The position numbers and the translations under genes were made by a program. The notes under the pieces were generated by a model, which saw only the letters and a list, made by a program, of their open reading frames with translations, was not told where the DNA came from and ran no database searches. Of a stretch of DNA of 64,000 nucleotides, positions 18,674 to 27,338 are shown in pieces; position 1 is the first letter of the stretch, and each line of letters opens with the position of its first letter. Source of the DNA: Acidobacteriota bacterium (GTDB lineage Bacteria; Acidobacteriota; Thermoanaerobaculia; Gp7-AA8). Location: assembly GCA_019247495.1 (NCBI GenBank), contig JAFAOU010000132.1:1-64000 (forward strand), read 5' to 3'.

Positions 18674-20257
18674 ATGACGCGACTCGATCCAGCTGAACTG
18701 AATATGACGACAACCTGCGACGTAGTTGCGATTGGCGCACTGAATATCGATTACATTATCGATCGTAGTTCCTCTGTAGACCACGGCGTTATACAAGAAT
18801 TGCGGGATGCATCTGAACGAGATACAGAGTCGCTGCGCGACGAGGCGTCTCTCTCTAACCTGATAGGACGCGTCGGTATCGAACACTGCCGTGTGATCAT
18901 GGGTGGTTCGGCATTCAATGCTATTCGCGCAATGGCGAGCTTGCGAACCGATTTGCGCATTGGGTATGTCGGTGTGGCAGGCCAGTCGGAAGACATGCAG
19001 ATCGTGCGTGAGTTGGCGCGCCGCAATATTGATGCTCGATGCGTTTGGAGTGTTGCGGAGTCGGCTGGTCGCTGTGTATCGATTTCGGCAGGAACCGACC
19101 GGCAGCTGTTCACATTTCCCGGTGCCAATCGCAGGTTTGCCGAAATGGTGACCGAGCACTATGACGAGACGTTGCAGTACATGACCGCGGCAAAATGGGT
19201 GCATGTAACCTCTCTGCTTGATGAGCAGTCGCCCGCGGTTGTGGGCCGGTTGCTACGCGATTTACGCGCGCGCTCGCCCTTGACCACAATCAGCATCGAC
19301 CCAGGATACATTTGGGTCGATACAGAGACCCCGGGATTCCAAGCCGTGCTTGCATCGAGCGACGTGCTGTTCCTAAATGATCGCGAGTTGCGTAAGCTCG
19401 GTGCCCCGGGATCCGACGATTTGCACTGCGCCCGATATCTTTCGGACCGCCTTGGCTCAGGCCGGCTGCTGGTTGTGCTCAAGCGGTACGATGAGGTGAA
19501 GATAGTTCAGACCCAGGCGGGATGGAATGAGCTCTTCACGCGCACCTACCCCACGGCGGCGAAGCCGCCGAGCGTATTGAAGGATGACACCGGAGCTGGC
19601 GACGTATTCGCCGGAGGCTTTATAGCCGGACGCCTGCTGCCGATGCTGGCATTGGACGTGTCAAACGCTGTTGAACTTGGGTTGAGACTGGTTAGTGAGA
19701 AACTACAAAATATTGGTGATAACGGTTTCGACAGGTTCAGAGACATCCTCGTCAGTCTCTTGCGCGAGCGCACTAAGCCCACGCAGCATCATGCCTCGCC
19801 GAGTAGCTCACCAAAGGTTTTTATCGTGCATGGTCACGATAGCGCGATTCTTGCCCAGGTCGAAAATGTATTGCACCGGATAGGTGCAATTCCTGTCTAT
19901 TATGACCGTGCGCCTCGATCCGGCTCGAAGACAATCGTCGAGTTTTTAGAGGATATTGTGCGCACTGCCGATGCAATTGTCGTCTTGATGACGCCTGATG
20001 ATGAAGGACGCGAGCGTCGTCGGGCTATGCCCTTGCAGCCGCGAGCGCGCGAGAATGTTCTGATCGAGGCAGGCTACGGTGTGCTCGCGATGCGGGAGCA
20101 CAGTATCTTGGTCGCGATCGGCGGCGTTAATATACCTTCCGATCTGGCCGGTATTGATCGGATCCAAGGCGACGAATGGTCCACCGATCTCGCGGCCAAG
20201 TTAGCGCAGCGGTTAAGCAATATGGGATTGCGAGTCCATCCTGCCAACGCGATATAA
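18674..20257 (+). CDS. PfkB-family kinase fused to a CAP12-type TIR domain
   Basis: The product has 527 residues. Residues about 10-345 form a ribokinase/PfkB sugar or nucleoside kinase: N-terminal VVAIGALNIDYII, a substrate-site GGSAFNAIRAMA, and the catalytic DDTGAGDVFAGGF with Asp310 as the expected base. Residues about 381-527 match the TIR-like nucleotide-binding domain of PF10137: KVFIVHGHDS, GSKTIVEFLE, VLMTPDDEG and RARENVLIEAGYG, whose Glu is the catalytic residue in NAD-cleaving relatives. PF10137 domains act as effectors in CBASS and Pycsar immunity. The fusion suggests that a nucleoside or sugar-phosphate event gates NAD cleavage (inference). An ATG at 18704 is an alternative start. 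Confidence 0.85.
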   Translation: MTRLDPAELNMTTTCDVVAIGALNIDYIIDRSSSVDHGVIQELRDASERDTESLRDEASLSNLIGRVGIEHCRVIMGGSAFNAIRAMASLRTDLRIGYVGVAGQSEDMQIVRELARRNIDARCVWSVAESAGRCVSISAGTDRQLFTFPGANRRFAEMVTEHYDETLQYMTAAKWVHVTSLLDEQSPAVVGRLLRDLRARSPLTTISIDPGYIWVDTETPGFQAVLASSDVLFLNDRELRKLGAPGSDDLHCARYLSDRLGSGRLLVVLKRYDEVKIVQTQAGWNELFTRTYPTAAKPPSVLKDDTGAGDVFAGGFIAGRLLPMLALDVSNAVELGLRLVSEKLQNIGDNGFDRFRDILVSLLRERTKPTQHHASPSSSPKVFIVHGHDSAILAQVENVLHRIGAIPVYYDRAPRSGSKTIVEFLEDIVRTADAIVVLMTPDDEGRERRRAMPLQPRARENVLIEAGYGVLAMREHSILVAIGGVNIPSDLAGIDRIQGDEWSTDLAAKLAQRLSNMGLRVHPANAI

Positions 20258-20400
20258 AGTCTGGGCTCGGTGGTAATTCGCCGCATCCTCGACCGAATTA
20301 GGCATTCCGGGACGGACGCGCTCCATGTTCGCATTTTGAAAGTGCAGGTTGGGCGCGTGAAGGCTAAGGCACAGGCGTTGGAGCACAGAGGATATTCGGC

Positions 20401-21012
20401 GTGGAATCTAGCATCCGACTGATAACTATCAGTGGACCGCGAGGCGCCGGAAAGGGAACGATCCTCGACGCACTTATGAGCACTATTCCCGGGCTGCGGC
20501 GTGTCGTTCCTCATACAACACGAGTGGCGAGAGCGTACGAGGTGAATGGCCGTGAGTATCATTTTGTCTCTCGCGCCGACTTCGACCGTCTCCGTCTCCA
20601 TGGCGAGTTCGTCTGGTGGAGCCACATCGGACCGACACAACTCGCTGGAACTACGTATGACGAACTTCGACAGTCGAGCCGGGGGTCGGTTCTTGACGTG
20701 CTGCCGTCTGGCGCTGTAGCTCTGCGGGACAAGATCGTCGAAGCTGGCGGAAGCGCCTTTCTAATGGCCGTTCACGCTTCGCGCGAAGAGCGAGCACGCC
20801 GTATCGCGAAACGGCAACCGGACCTTTCGCGAGACGACATTCAGCGGCTTTTGGACGAGGATCCGGCACCGCCGGATTTACACCACTACCGGAGTTTCGA
20901 TCTCATCATCCGTAACTCCGCACCGGATGCCGGCCAAGCGTGCTCGCACGCCGTCGCGGCCGGTCGTGCCTTTCTAGGGGAATCCCTTTCTGATCGAAGC
21001 CGTCCATGCTAA
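20401..21012 (+). CDS. Guanylate-kinase-like P-loop kinase
   Basis: The GTG start at 20401 gives 203 residues. The N terminus has the P-loop SGPRGAGKGT (residues 11-20). Then come GMP-site features of guanylate kinases (HTTRVARAYEVNGREYHFVS and FVWWSHIGPTQLAGT) and the lid-like REERARRIAKR. It looks like an active nucleoside monophosphate kinase but diverges from housekeeping Gmk. It follows the kinase-TIR gene by 143 bp and precedes a Nudix gene by 10 bp, which points to nucleotide metabolism as the theme of the cluster. Confidence 0.8.
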   Translation: MESSIRLITISGPRGAGKGTILDALMSTIPGLRRVVPHTTRVARAYEVNGREYHFVSRADFDRLRLHGEFVWWSHIGPTQLAGTTYDELRQSSRGSVLDVLPSGAVALRDKIVEAGGSAFLMAVHASREERARRIAKRQPDLSRDDIQRLLDEDPAPPDLHHYRSFDLIIRNSAPDAGQACSHAVAAGRAFLGESLSDRSRPC

Positions 21013-21022
21013 CGTAACTTGG

Positions 21023-21454
21023 ATGGCAGAGTCATACGCTAAAGTCGGTGTGGGTGTCATGGTCGTGAAGAAGGGCGAGGTGCTGATGTCGCTTCGTACG
21101 ACGTCACACGGCGCGGGTACTTATCAATTTCCCGGCGGTCATCTCGAGTATATGGAGTCGTTCGAGGACTGCGCTAGACGTGAGGTGCGCGAAGAGTGTG
21201 GTATCGAGATTGATAACGTCGAGTTCGCGTACGTCGCAAATATGCAAGCGTTTGCCCCGAAACATTTCGTCCACATAGGCGTCCGCGCCGATTGGAAGTC
21301 GGGTGAGCCCCAGCAACTGGAACCGGAGAAGTCAGGGCCGTGGATATGGTATCCGCTTGACCGCCTGCCGAACCCGCTGAACGTTTACGCGAAATTACAA
21401 CTGATCTCAATGACCGATAGCACGCGCTTCTTTGATGCCGTCACTCACGATTAG
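21023..21454 (+). CDS. Nudix hydrolase (NUDT15/MutT type)
   Basis: The 143-residue product carries a perfect Nudix box from Gly39 to Ile61 (GHLEYMESFEDCARREVREECG), so it should hydrolyse a nucleoside diphosphate linked to another group. The overall pattern (GVGVMVVKKGEVLMSLR, YQFPGGHLE, a C-terminal WYPLDRLP) is that of NUDT15-like dNTP hydrolases. It is probably co-transcribed with the guanylate-kinase-like gene. Its end overlaps by 14 bp the end of the opposite pentapeptide-repeat gene. Confidence 0.88.
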   Translation: MAESYAKVGVGVMVVKKGEVLMSLRTTSHGAGTYQFPGGHLEYMESFEDCARREVREECGIEIDNVEFAYVANMQAFAPKHFVHIGVRADWKSGEPQQLEPEKSGPWIWYPLDRLPNPLNVYAKLQLISMTDSTRFFDAVTHD

Positions 21455-22112
21455 GTCGCGGTTCGCTGGAAGAACCGTCGAGCATTAATCTCTCAGGCGA
21501 AACGTCCCCCAAGAGCGCACCTCGCAGGCCGCTGACGTCCACTCCGTCGAGCTTGGCATTGGCGAAGACGGCACCGCGTGCGTTGGCATCACGGACGAAC
21601 GCTCCACGAAGATCGCAGTCTTCGAAATTCACCTCCTCGAGATTCGCGCCCACCATCTGCGCACCTCGAAAGTCCGCTCCGCGAGCGATGGCGCGCCTGA
21701 GCACAGCACCAGTCAGGTCCGCGCCGAACATGTTGGAGCCGCTAAGGTTCGCTCCACTCAGATCAAGGTCTCGGAGCGAAAGTCCGGAAAGATTACACAT
21801 GCGAAGATCGGCACCGGTGAGCCAATTGCGCGCGGCCATCTCTTCTAGCGCCCGCCGCCGGATCGCGCTCTCGGTACTATTTAGATCACGTATTAGCGAT
21901 TCTCGTCGCTCCTGCGATCGTTCACGCAGTCCGAGAAGTCGATCAAACAGTAGATATGTGACAACGGAGCCAACCAACCCGGTGCCCGCATTGAGCCATA
22001 CACCAGACCAAGACTGGCCCGACAGAACGCTCGACGCAGTGAGTAAAAACCCGATGGTGGCAAGCCCGCCAACGATTACCGTTTGCTCACGTCGACCGCG
22101 ACTCATGCTCAC
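21441..22112 (-). CDS. Membrane-anchored pentapeptide-repeat protein
   Basis: The 223-residue product has two N-terminal membrane segments (about 12-30 and 36-58). A charged linker follows, and from about residue 95 on come pentapeptide repeats of the A(D/N)LXX type (ANLSG, ADLTG, ADFRG, ANLEE, CDLRG). Such repeats fold as a right-handed quadrilateral beta helix. It is last in the minus-strand operon of radical SAM, TIR-NACHT and oxidoreductase genes. Membrane-linked pentapeptide proteins occur beside several anti-phage systems, but a role here is inference. Confidence 0.8.
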   Translation of the reverse strand: MSMSRGRREQTVIVGGLATIGFLLTASSVLSGQSWSGVWLNAGTGLVGSVVTYLLFDRLLGLRERSQERRESLIRDLNSTESAIRRRALEEMAARNWLTGADLRMCNLSGLSLRDLDLSGANLSGSNMFGADLTGAVLRRAIARGADFRGAQMVGANLEEVNFEDCDLRGAFVRDANARGAVFANAKLDGVDVSGLRGALLGDVSPERLMLDGSSSEPRPNRE

Positions 22113-22122
22113 GTGTCCTCAG

Positions 22123-23232
22123 TTATACCAACGCGTTACAGGAGTATCCTTCGTCTAGAACTACAGCCGAGCCGCAACGCGCTGACGCCAAAATGGCGTC
22201 CAAAATAACCTGATTAGCTCTAGCGTCAGAAAACGACGAGGCGTCCGCCGTCGCAGACCTGTCGCCCGCCACTGCCGCTACAAGTCTCGGTGCGAAATAT
22301 CGAAAAGAACCAGAAAATATCGATACGCGATTTTCGCGCTCATCGGTAAACACATCCGCGACTTCAATAGGCGTCAGCTTGCCACGCGTCTGTCGAAGGC
22401 TGGCCTGTAGCTTATTTACAAGATCGAACCGGAGTTCGCCATCAGTCCCGTATATTTCGCAGTCGAAGCGAGAGCCACTGAATGCGGCGGCCGTCGCTGA
22501 TAGCTGTACACGCAGTTGCTCGCCAAGAGCCAACTCGGCACCAACGAATGAGGATGCCCGCACTGACGTTGCGTCTCCGCTAGCATTCGGCCGATGCCCG
22601 ACTACAACATCCAAGGCACCGCTTACAGCGTGAACGGATCTGTCGCTAACCCAAAAGCGCACAAGGTCGACGAGATGTGAGGCCATGGCCAATCGCACGC
22701 CGCCGCCAAGATCGGCATCGAAGCTCCACGACCAGGCCGCATTCAAATCCGAAAAGCCAGTGCCTTGTTGATGCACGCGGATGTAGTACACGCGGCCCAA
22801 TTCGCCATTCTGAATCATGCTCCTGATGGCGCGCAGATATGGGTTAAACCTAAGCTGGTGATCGACAACCGCAAGGCAGGCCGTTTGATTCGCCGCTTTG
22901 ATGAGCTGGTCGACCTCTGCAACAGTCATCGCAAGAGGTTTCTCGGCTAGTACATGCTTTCCATGTTCCAACGCACACAGCACGTCGGCGTGGTGATATG
23001 TATTCGGCGACGCAACGCACACCAAATCAACGGTTGACGATTCGCACAGCTCTCGCGCCGAGGAGTACGCTTGCAGCCCGTGCTTTTCAGCCATCGCGCT
23101 TCCTCGCTCTGGTGAGCTGCCGACTAAACCCACAACTTCTGCCGCGGGCACCGCACGGAAGCCCGGCAGCAGCGTCCGTAAACCTACGCCTGTGCCGATA
23201 ATACCGATGCGCACTTTTTGAACGTCGTCCAT
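22123..23232 (-). CDS. Gfo/Idh/MocA-family NAD(P)-dependent oxidoreductase
   Basis: From the ATG at 23232 the product is 369 residues; an ATG at 23241 is the alternative. It begins with a Rossmann fold (VRIGIIGTGVGLRTL), then SPNTYHHADVLCALEHGKHV and the hallmark EKPLAMT. The C-terminal alpha/beta domain follows (GGGVRLAMASHLVDLVRFW with the usual catalytic His). The family oxidises or reduces sugars and sugar nucleotides. It starts 11 bases past the TIR-NACHT stop, so it shares that operon. An oxidoreductase in a defence-like operon is unusual. Confidence 0.85.
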   Translation of the reverse strand: MDDVQKVRIGIIGTGVGLRTLLPGFRAVPAAEVVGLVGSSPERGSAMAEKHGLQAYSSARELCESSTVDLVCVASPNTYHHADVLCALEHGKHVLAEKPLAMTVAEVDQLIKAANQTACLAVVDHQLRFNPYLRAIRSMIQNGELGRVYYIRVHQQGTGFSDLNAAWSWSFDADLGGGVRLAMASHLVDLVRFWVSDRSVHAVSGALDVVVGHRPNASGDATSVRASSFVGAELALGEQLRVQLSATAAAFSGSRFDCEIYGTDGELRFDLVNKLQASLRQTRGKLTPIEVADVFTDERENRVSIFSGSFRYFAPRLVAAVAGDRSATADASSFSDARANQVILDAILASARCGSAVVLDEGYSCNALV

Positions 23233-23242
23233 AAACACCATC

Positions 23243-25915
23243 CTAGGGTTCTGAGCCGCGAAATACAAGCCTGAACCCGTTGGTAAAATATGAATTCTCT
23301 GGAGGGTTATAATTCTTATAGGTGGGTACCAAATTCGCGATATTCCAGTCGAAACAACCGCCACGAAGCGTTTTCCGCGTCCCCTGCGCGGGTCCGGTTG
23401 GATTCTCCACAATGCCCTCCGCGGCGCACAGGGAATAGTATTGACTGTCAAACCAGTCTATGCACCACTCGCGCACGTTTCCTAGCATGTCATAAAGGCC
23501 GAACCGGTTCGGCTGAAGCGACCCTACATCGTGCGTCTGATTGCCAGAATTTTCAACATACCAAGCGTATAGAGGAATCTTGTCATAGTCATAAAGGACC
23601 GCATCGTCCGCGCCGCCGCTACGAGCTGCATACTCCCACTCCGCCTCTGTCGGTAGATCGCATCCTAACCAGCGGGCGAACATCAGCGCCTCGTACCAAG
23701 TAACATATGTCACCGGCTGATCGGCCCTATTCGACCGTACCTCGCGACGATCAACCGCAAAGGGATAAGATTCGTAGTAAAGCTTGTTGGTCACTTGGTA
23801 GCGCGACATCCAGAACCCATTCAACCGTACCTGATGTGCCGGCTTCTCGTCGGGCGTGCGGTCATGGTCGTCGGTGCCCATCTTGAAGTCGCCGCCCGAA
23901 ATCCACACGAAATCGAAATGATAAGCGGGGTCGTCGAGATAACGTCGTCGCCGCTTTGCGACATTGGGCGCGTCGAGGAGGGCGCCGACAAGCGCTCGGC
24001 AGTCGCTCGCACCGTACGTGTCCGCCCAAACCTCCAGGAGTTCCGTCGCCCTATATAGAACTTCTGCGTCCCGTTCAACGCGTGCGAGGGCGCTTATAGT
24101 ATCAACTAGCATCCGCGCTGCGTCTATAGGATTCGGAACAACCGAAAGACTTTCTGCCAGCTGAAAGATGAGCCGAACCCGTTCCTGCCGATCGAGTGGG
24201 CTAACGAGTGCGCGTAATATCTCGTCAGGGAAGATCGCAAGCTCCATCATGGACCGCAGCGCCAAACCCTTGTTGCGCTGCCAGAGCCCCTTCAGGACAT
24301 CTGGCAGGTCACGTTCAGGGCTCAGGCCGACAAAAAGACGAATTGGCTCTTCCCATGACGTTGCCGTCGCCCGTTGCAACAGATTGTCCAGAGGTTCTGA
24401 GCGCATGCCACGCGCGACGAAATACTCCCAAATGGAGCGGTGCACGAAGTCGATACCAGATCCGACACGCTGCAATAATCCCGTATACTGGGTAACGCGC
24501 TCAAGGATCTCGCCAGGGTGCAACATCTCCAGTGACCCTGGAATTGAACGGATGAGGATCTGGATTTCCTCCTCACGGAAAGCCTCTTTGACGTCGAGCT
24601 TGAAAAAGCGCACCGCTATCGTCTCTAGTACGCGTTCCAACACCTGAACTTGCTCATCCGTCAAGCGTGGGCGCCCGGGACCGGCCTCTTGCCAGTCCTG
24701 TTGCTTTAGCAGGTATTTGATGCAGGCTTCGAAGAGCTTCGCGCGCTGTGCGGCGCGATTTGCAACTGCTTCCGGCGCAGCGCACATCAATGCCAGAAGA
24801 AACGGAGTGCGCGCTAACTCGAACAGTCGCGCATTGCCCTTGATCGTGGTCCAGATCTGGGTCCGCTCGTCAGGGCTGCAGACAGTCCAAATGTATTGCT
24901 CGATGTCCGATGCGGTCAACGGCTGAAGGTCAGCGATCGCGAACGCGGAGACATTCTTGCGACTAAAACCCGCGAGGCGAGACGTTATGACTATACCGCA
25001 GTCCGGATGGCCGGTCATGAAGCTACCAAGTCGCTTGTGAAACTCCTCTTCGTCCGCGGCCGTGATCTCGTCGAGGCCGTCCAACATGAGTAAGGTGCCG
25101 GCTCTGCAATAAGAGTCCGCGGCCGCGATGATTTCGGCTGACCGCCTTCCAATGATTGCGGCAATTTGGCTCTCAATGTGCGCAAGCAACGAATCGTTTG
25201 TGGCCATGAGCGCCGCGATGCGAACATATACGGGGAAAAGGGCGGCCCGCCGTGTTGCAGCGACGGCGAGATGCCTCAGTAATGTTGATTTGCCACTGCC
25301 GGGCAGTCCGAGGACGACTAAATGCGGCGGCTGGGATGAAAGCAGTTCCTCGGTGGTTAAGGGGGCGCTATCTTCGCCGTCTTCACCGCGGAGTGTCAAT
25401 GACAGCGGCAGATATAGGGCCTCTAGCGGCTTGTCTGTACCGCGACCCAATACGCGTAACTGACCATACCGCTTGAGGATCTCAGCGTTGTAGGTTTCAA
25501 CGGCCGACGCCAATGTTGGAGTGATCCGCGGCTCTTGGTTTAGGCCGCTGCGCAAACTAAGCGCCGTGATGAGCTTCTCAGCGGCGCCGTCTAATCGATA
25601 GTCGAGTACTTGTCGGTCTTCGACAAGTGGAGAGATCGGGGTATCGTCGATGGCACACGGCACGAGCAGGCGTTTCTTCAAGATCGCGGCGGACAGTTCA
25701 CGCATCACATGTGGGGATTTCGCGGCATTCATGGACCAGAGCAGTACGACGGCGTCACTTGATTCGAGCTCGCGCTCCAAGACGCGCTCCCACTCCGCAC
25801 CAGCGGGTATCGAATCCTTGTCGAGAAATACGCGGGCGCCAAACGTACCTAGCAATGCTGCGATCGACTGCGCCTTTTCGTTATCATTGCGCTGATAGCA
25901 CATGTAGATGCGCAT
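23243..25915 (-). CDS. TIR-NACHT-FGE-sulfatase-like fusion
   Basis: The 890-residue product has three parts. Residues 1-130 are a TIR domain (MRIYMCYQRNDNEKAQ, FLDKDSIPAGAEWE, with Glu73 in MRELSAAIL as the likely catalytic residue). Residues about 195-500 are a NACHT STAND ATPase with Walker A GLPGSGKST (203-211) and Walker B LLMLDGLDE (275-283). Residues about 675-890 are an FGE/SUMF1-like domain (GGDFKMGTDD, PTEAEWEYAARSGG, GNVREWCIDWF, LRGGCFDW). The FGE part lacks the usual GFRC cysteine (GFRLVF), so it is probably a binding module. NACHT proteins with N-terminal effectors are anti-phage sensors. The ATG at 25915 lies 3 bases past the radical SAM stop. Confidence 0.88.
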   Translation of the reverse strand: MRIYMCYQRNDNEKAQSIAALLGTFGARVFLDKDSIPAGAEWERVLERELESSDAVVLLWSMNAAKSPHVMRELSAAILKKRLLVPCAIDDTPISPLVEDRQVLDYRLDGAAEKLITALSLRSGLNQEPRITPTLASAVETYNAEILKRYGQLRVLGRGTDKPLEALYLPLSLTLRGEDGEDSAPLTTEELLSSQPPHLVVLGLPGSGKSTLLRHLAVAATRRAALFPVYVRIAALMATNDSLLAHIESQIAAIIGRRSAEIIAAADSYCRAGTLLMLDGLDEITAADEEEFHKRLGSFMTGHPDCGIVITSRLAGFSRKNVSAFAIADLQPLTASDIEQYIWTVCSPDERTQIWTTIKGNARLFELARTPFLLALMCAAPEAVANRAAQRAKLFEACIKYLLKQQDWQEAGPGRPRLTDEQVQVLERVLETIAVRFFKLDVKEAFREEEIQILIRSIPGSLEMLHPGEILERVTQYTGLLQRVGSGIDFVHRSIWEYFVARGMRSEPLDNLLQRATATSWEEPIRLFVGLSPERDLPDVLKGLWQRNKGLALRSMMELAIFPDEILRALVSPLDRQERVRLIFQLAESLSVVPNPIDAARMLVDTISALARVERDAEVLYRATELLEVWADTYGASDCRALVGALLDAPNVAKRRRRYLDDPAYHFDFVWISGGDFKMGTDDHDRTPDEKPAHQVRLNGFWMSRYQVTNKLYYESYPFAVDRREVRSNRADQPVTYVTWYEALMFARWLGCDLPTEAEWEYAARSGGADDAVLYDYDKIPLYAWYVENSGNQTHDVGSLQPNRFGLYDMLGNVREWCIDWFDSQYYSLCAAEGIVENPTGPAQGTRKTLRGGCFDWNIANLVPTYKNYNPPENSYFTNGFRLVFRGSEP

Positions 25916-25917
25916 GG

Positions 25918-26721
25918 CTACGTTGCCTCGACGCCAAACGCGTTTGCACGCAGCCAGTCTATCGCCGGTCGACTTCGCATAAAGAAAGGCAACCCTTGCC
26001 TTCCGCAATATTCAGCGACAGCTGCAATGACATCTGTTGGCTCGTAAACCTTCCAAAGTGCGTCGTTCGCATCGAAGTCCATAGTGTGCTGCGAGAATTC
26101 GATACCTGGTGGCGTGTCACCTCGAAAGACCCCGCGCTCCAGCACGCCCGCTTGATCTGCGTACCAAACTTCGCCAAGAACTATGTCGGCGCCCCCGACA
26201 GCTTTGTCAACAATGTCAAAATACTCTGAGTTCGCGACGATTGGCAGAAACGGCCGCATGGCTAGAATCGAGGCGAGACCTGCTGCGTGGAATGCGTGCA
26301 ACTGGCGGAGCCGCAACAGCGCGTCTGGGACTGGTGGCGGCTCGAGATGGGGGTGTGTCAGCTGCGCAACGCTAACGCACCCAATCAGTAACTTCCCTTT
26401 GCCCTTGAGGTCTGCACAGAGCGTGGCGAGCTGCGCAAGCTGTTTATCGCTCAATACGGCTCGAGTCGTGAAGAGTATGTCGCGATCGAACTGAGACAGT
26501 GCGTTGAGCAAGGCGATTCCTTGGTCGGCGCGTGGTGGCGCGAACGAATCGGTATCGCCGCTTACATAGATTATGTCGAACGGTGCCTCTACGGTGCTCA
26601 GCCAACTGACTATTTCATCAATGGTCATCGAAGCGTAGGAGAGGAAGTCGGCATTCACATAGCAAAACGGACAGCTGTAGGTGCAGTATTTTGTCGATGC
26701 CAACGGACCGAGCGAGACCAT
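25918..26721 (-). CDS. Radical SAM protein
   Basis: The Cx3Cx2C cluster-binding motif CTYSCPFC (Cys13, 17, 20) lies at the very N terminus, followed by a partial TIM-barrel pattern (IIYVSGDTDSF, DRDILFTTRAVLS, KLLIGCVSV). The in-frame sequence upstream of the ATG (about 26722-26775, reading PFDVRDGRA) looks protein-like but has no ATG, GTG or TTG, so a longer form from a CTG is possible. It leads the operon with TIR-NACHT-FGE, oxidoreductase and pentapeptide genes. The product made by the radical chemistry is unknown. Confidence 0.8.
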   Translation of the reverse strand: MVSLGPLASTKYCTYSCPFCYVNADFLSYASMTIDEIVSWLSTVEAPFDIIYVSGDTDSFAPPRADQGIALLNALSQFDRDILFTTRAVLSDKQLAQLATLCADLKGKGKLLIGCVSVAQLTHPHLEPPPVPDALLRLRQLHAFHAAGLASILAMRPFLPIVANSEYFDIVDKAVGGADIVLGEVWYADQAGVLERGVFRGDTPPGIEFSQHTMDFDANDALWKVYEPTDVIAAVAEYCGRQGLPFFMRSRPAIDWLRANAFGVEAT

Positions 26722-26928
26722 CGCGCGACCATCGCGGACATCGAACGGGGAGCCAACGGGCTTTTGCTGTACACCTTTGCGTCCGTGCAGAACTCACCTC
26801 ACGCGTCGCAGCGCGCGACCCGAGAATCTGTGTAGATTCGGTTTTGAACCCTCGGCAGGCGCTTGGCCCGCCAATGGAGGAGTGACGGAGCGGAGCAATT
26901 CCCTACCCCCCCCAGGCGAGGTGGAGCG

Positions 26929-27312
26929 TCACGCCGGGGAGCCTCGCCGGTGGCAAACGGCCCAAAACGTCGCCAGGGCTGAAGCGATGGACGGGTGACG
27001 GCGGCGCGCGTGACTACCTCTTTCACGTCGGACCTCACGTTTTGAGCCGGCCAGATTGCCGGAAAGGCTGAGGTCCAAATAACCGTGTCGCACCGGAAGC
27101 CAAACCATGGCTTGTTCGTCGTCAGACCGAGTTCTAATTTCGTCGACTGCTTCCCCACAACAGGACATCGGGACATCGTGGATATTGGCGAAATCGGATG
27201 ATGACGCTGCCTTGTCGTCGTCCTTACCGCGTTCCGGACGTCCCATCAACTCGTGAAGGATTGCCGCGGCGGTTGCGAGTCTGTCAGGGTAGTTTGCAGC
27301 AGAAGGGGACAT
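26929..27312 (-). CDS. Doubtful hypothetical protein
   Basis: The 127-residue frame ends with Arg-rich sequence of low protein character, while its middle (ANIHDVPMSCCGEAVDEI, AMVWLPVRHGYLDLSL) is more plausible. It begins 27 bases after the serine recombinase stop. The flanking 26722-26928 stretch shows no gene apart from the possible N-terminal extension of the radical SAM protein. It may be a decayed gene at a mosaic junction. Confidence 0.28.
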   Translation of the reverse strand: MSPSAANYPDRLATAAAILHELMGRPERGKDDDKAASSSDFANIHDVPMSCCGEAVDEIRTRSDDEQAMVWLPVRHGYLDLSLSGNLAGSKREVRRERGSHARRRHPSIASALATFWAVCHRRGSPA

Positions 27313-27338
27313 CGGGGATGTCGGGGACGTTGCTCAGA

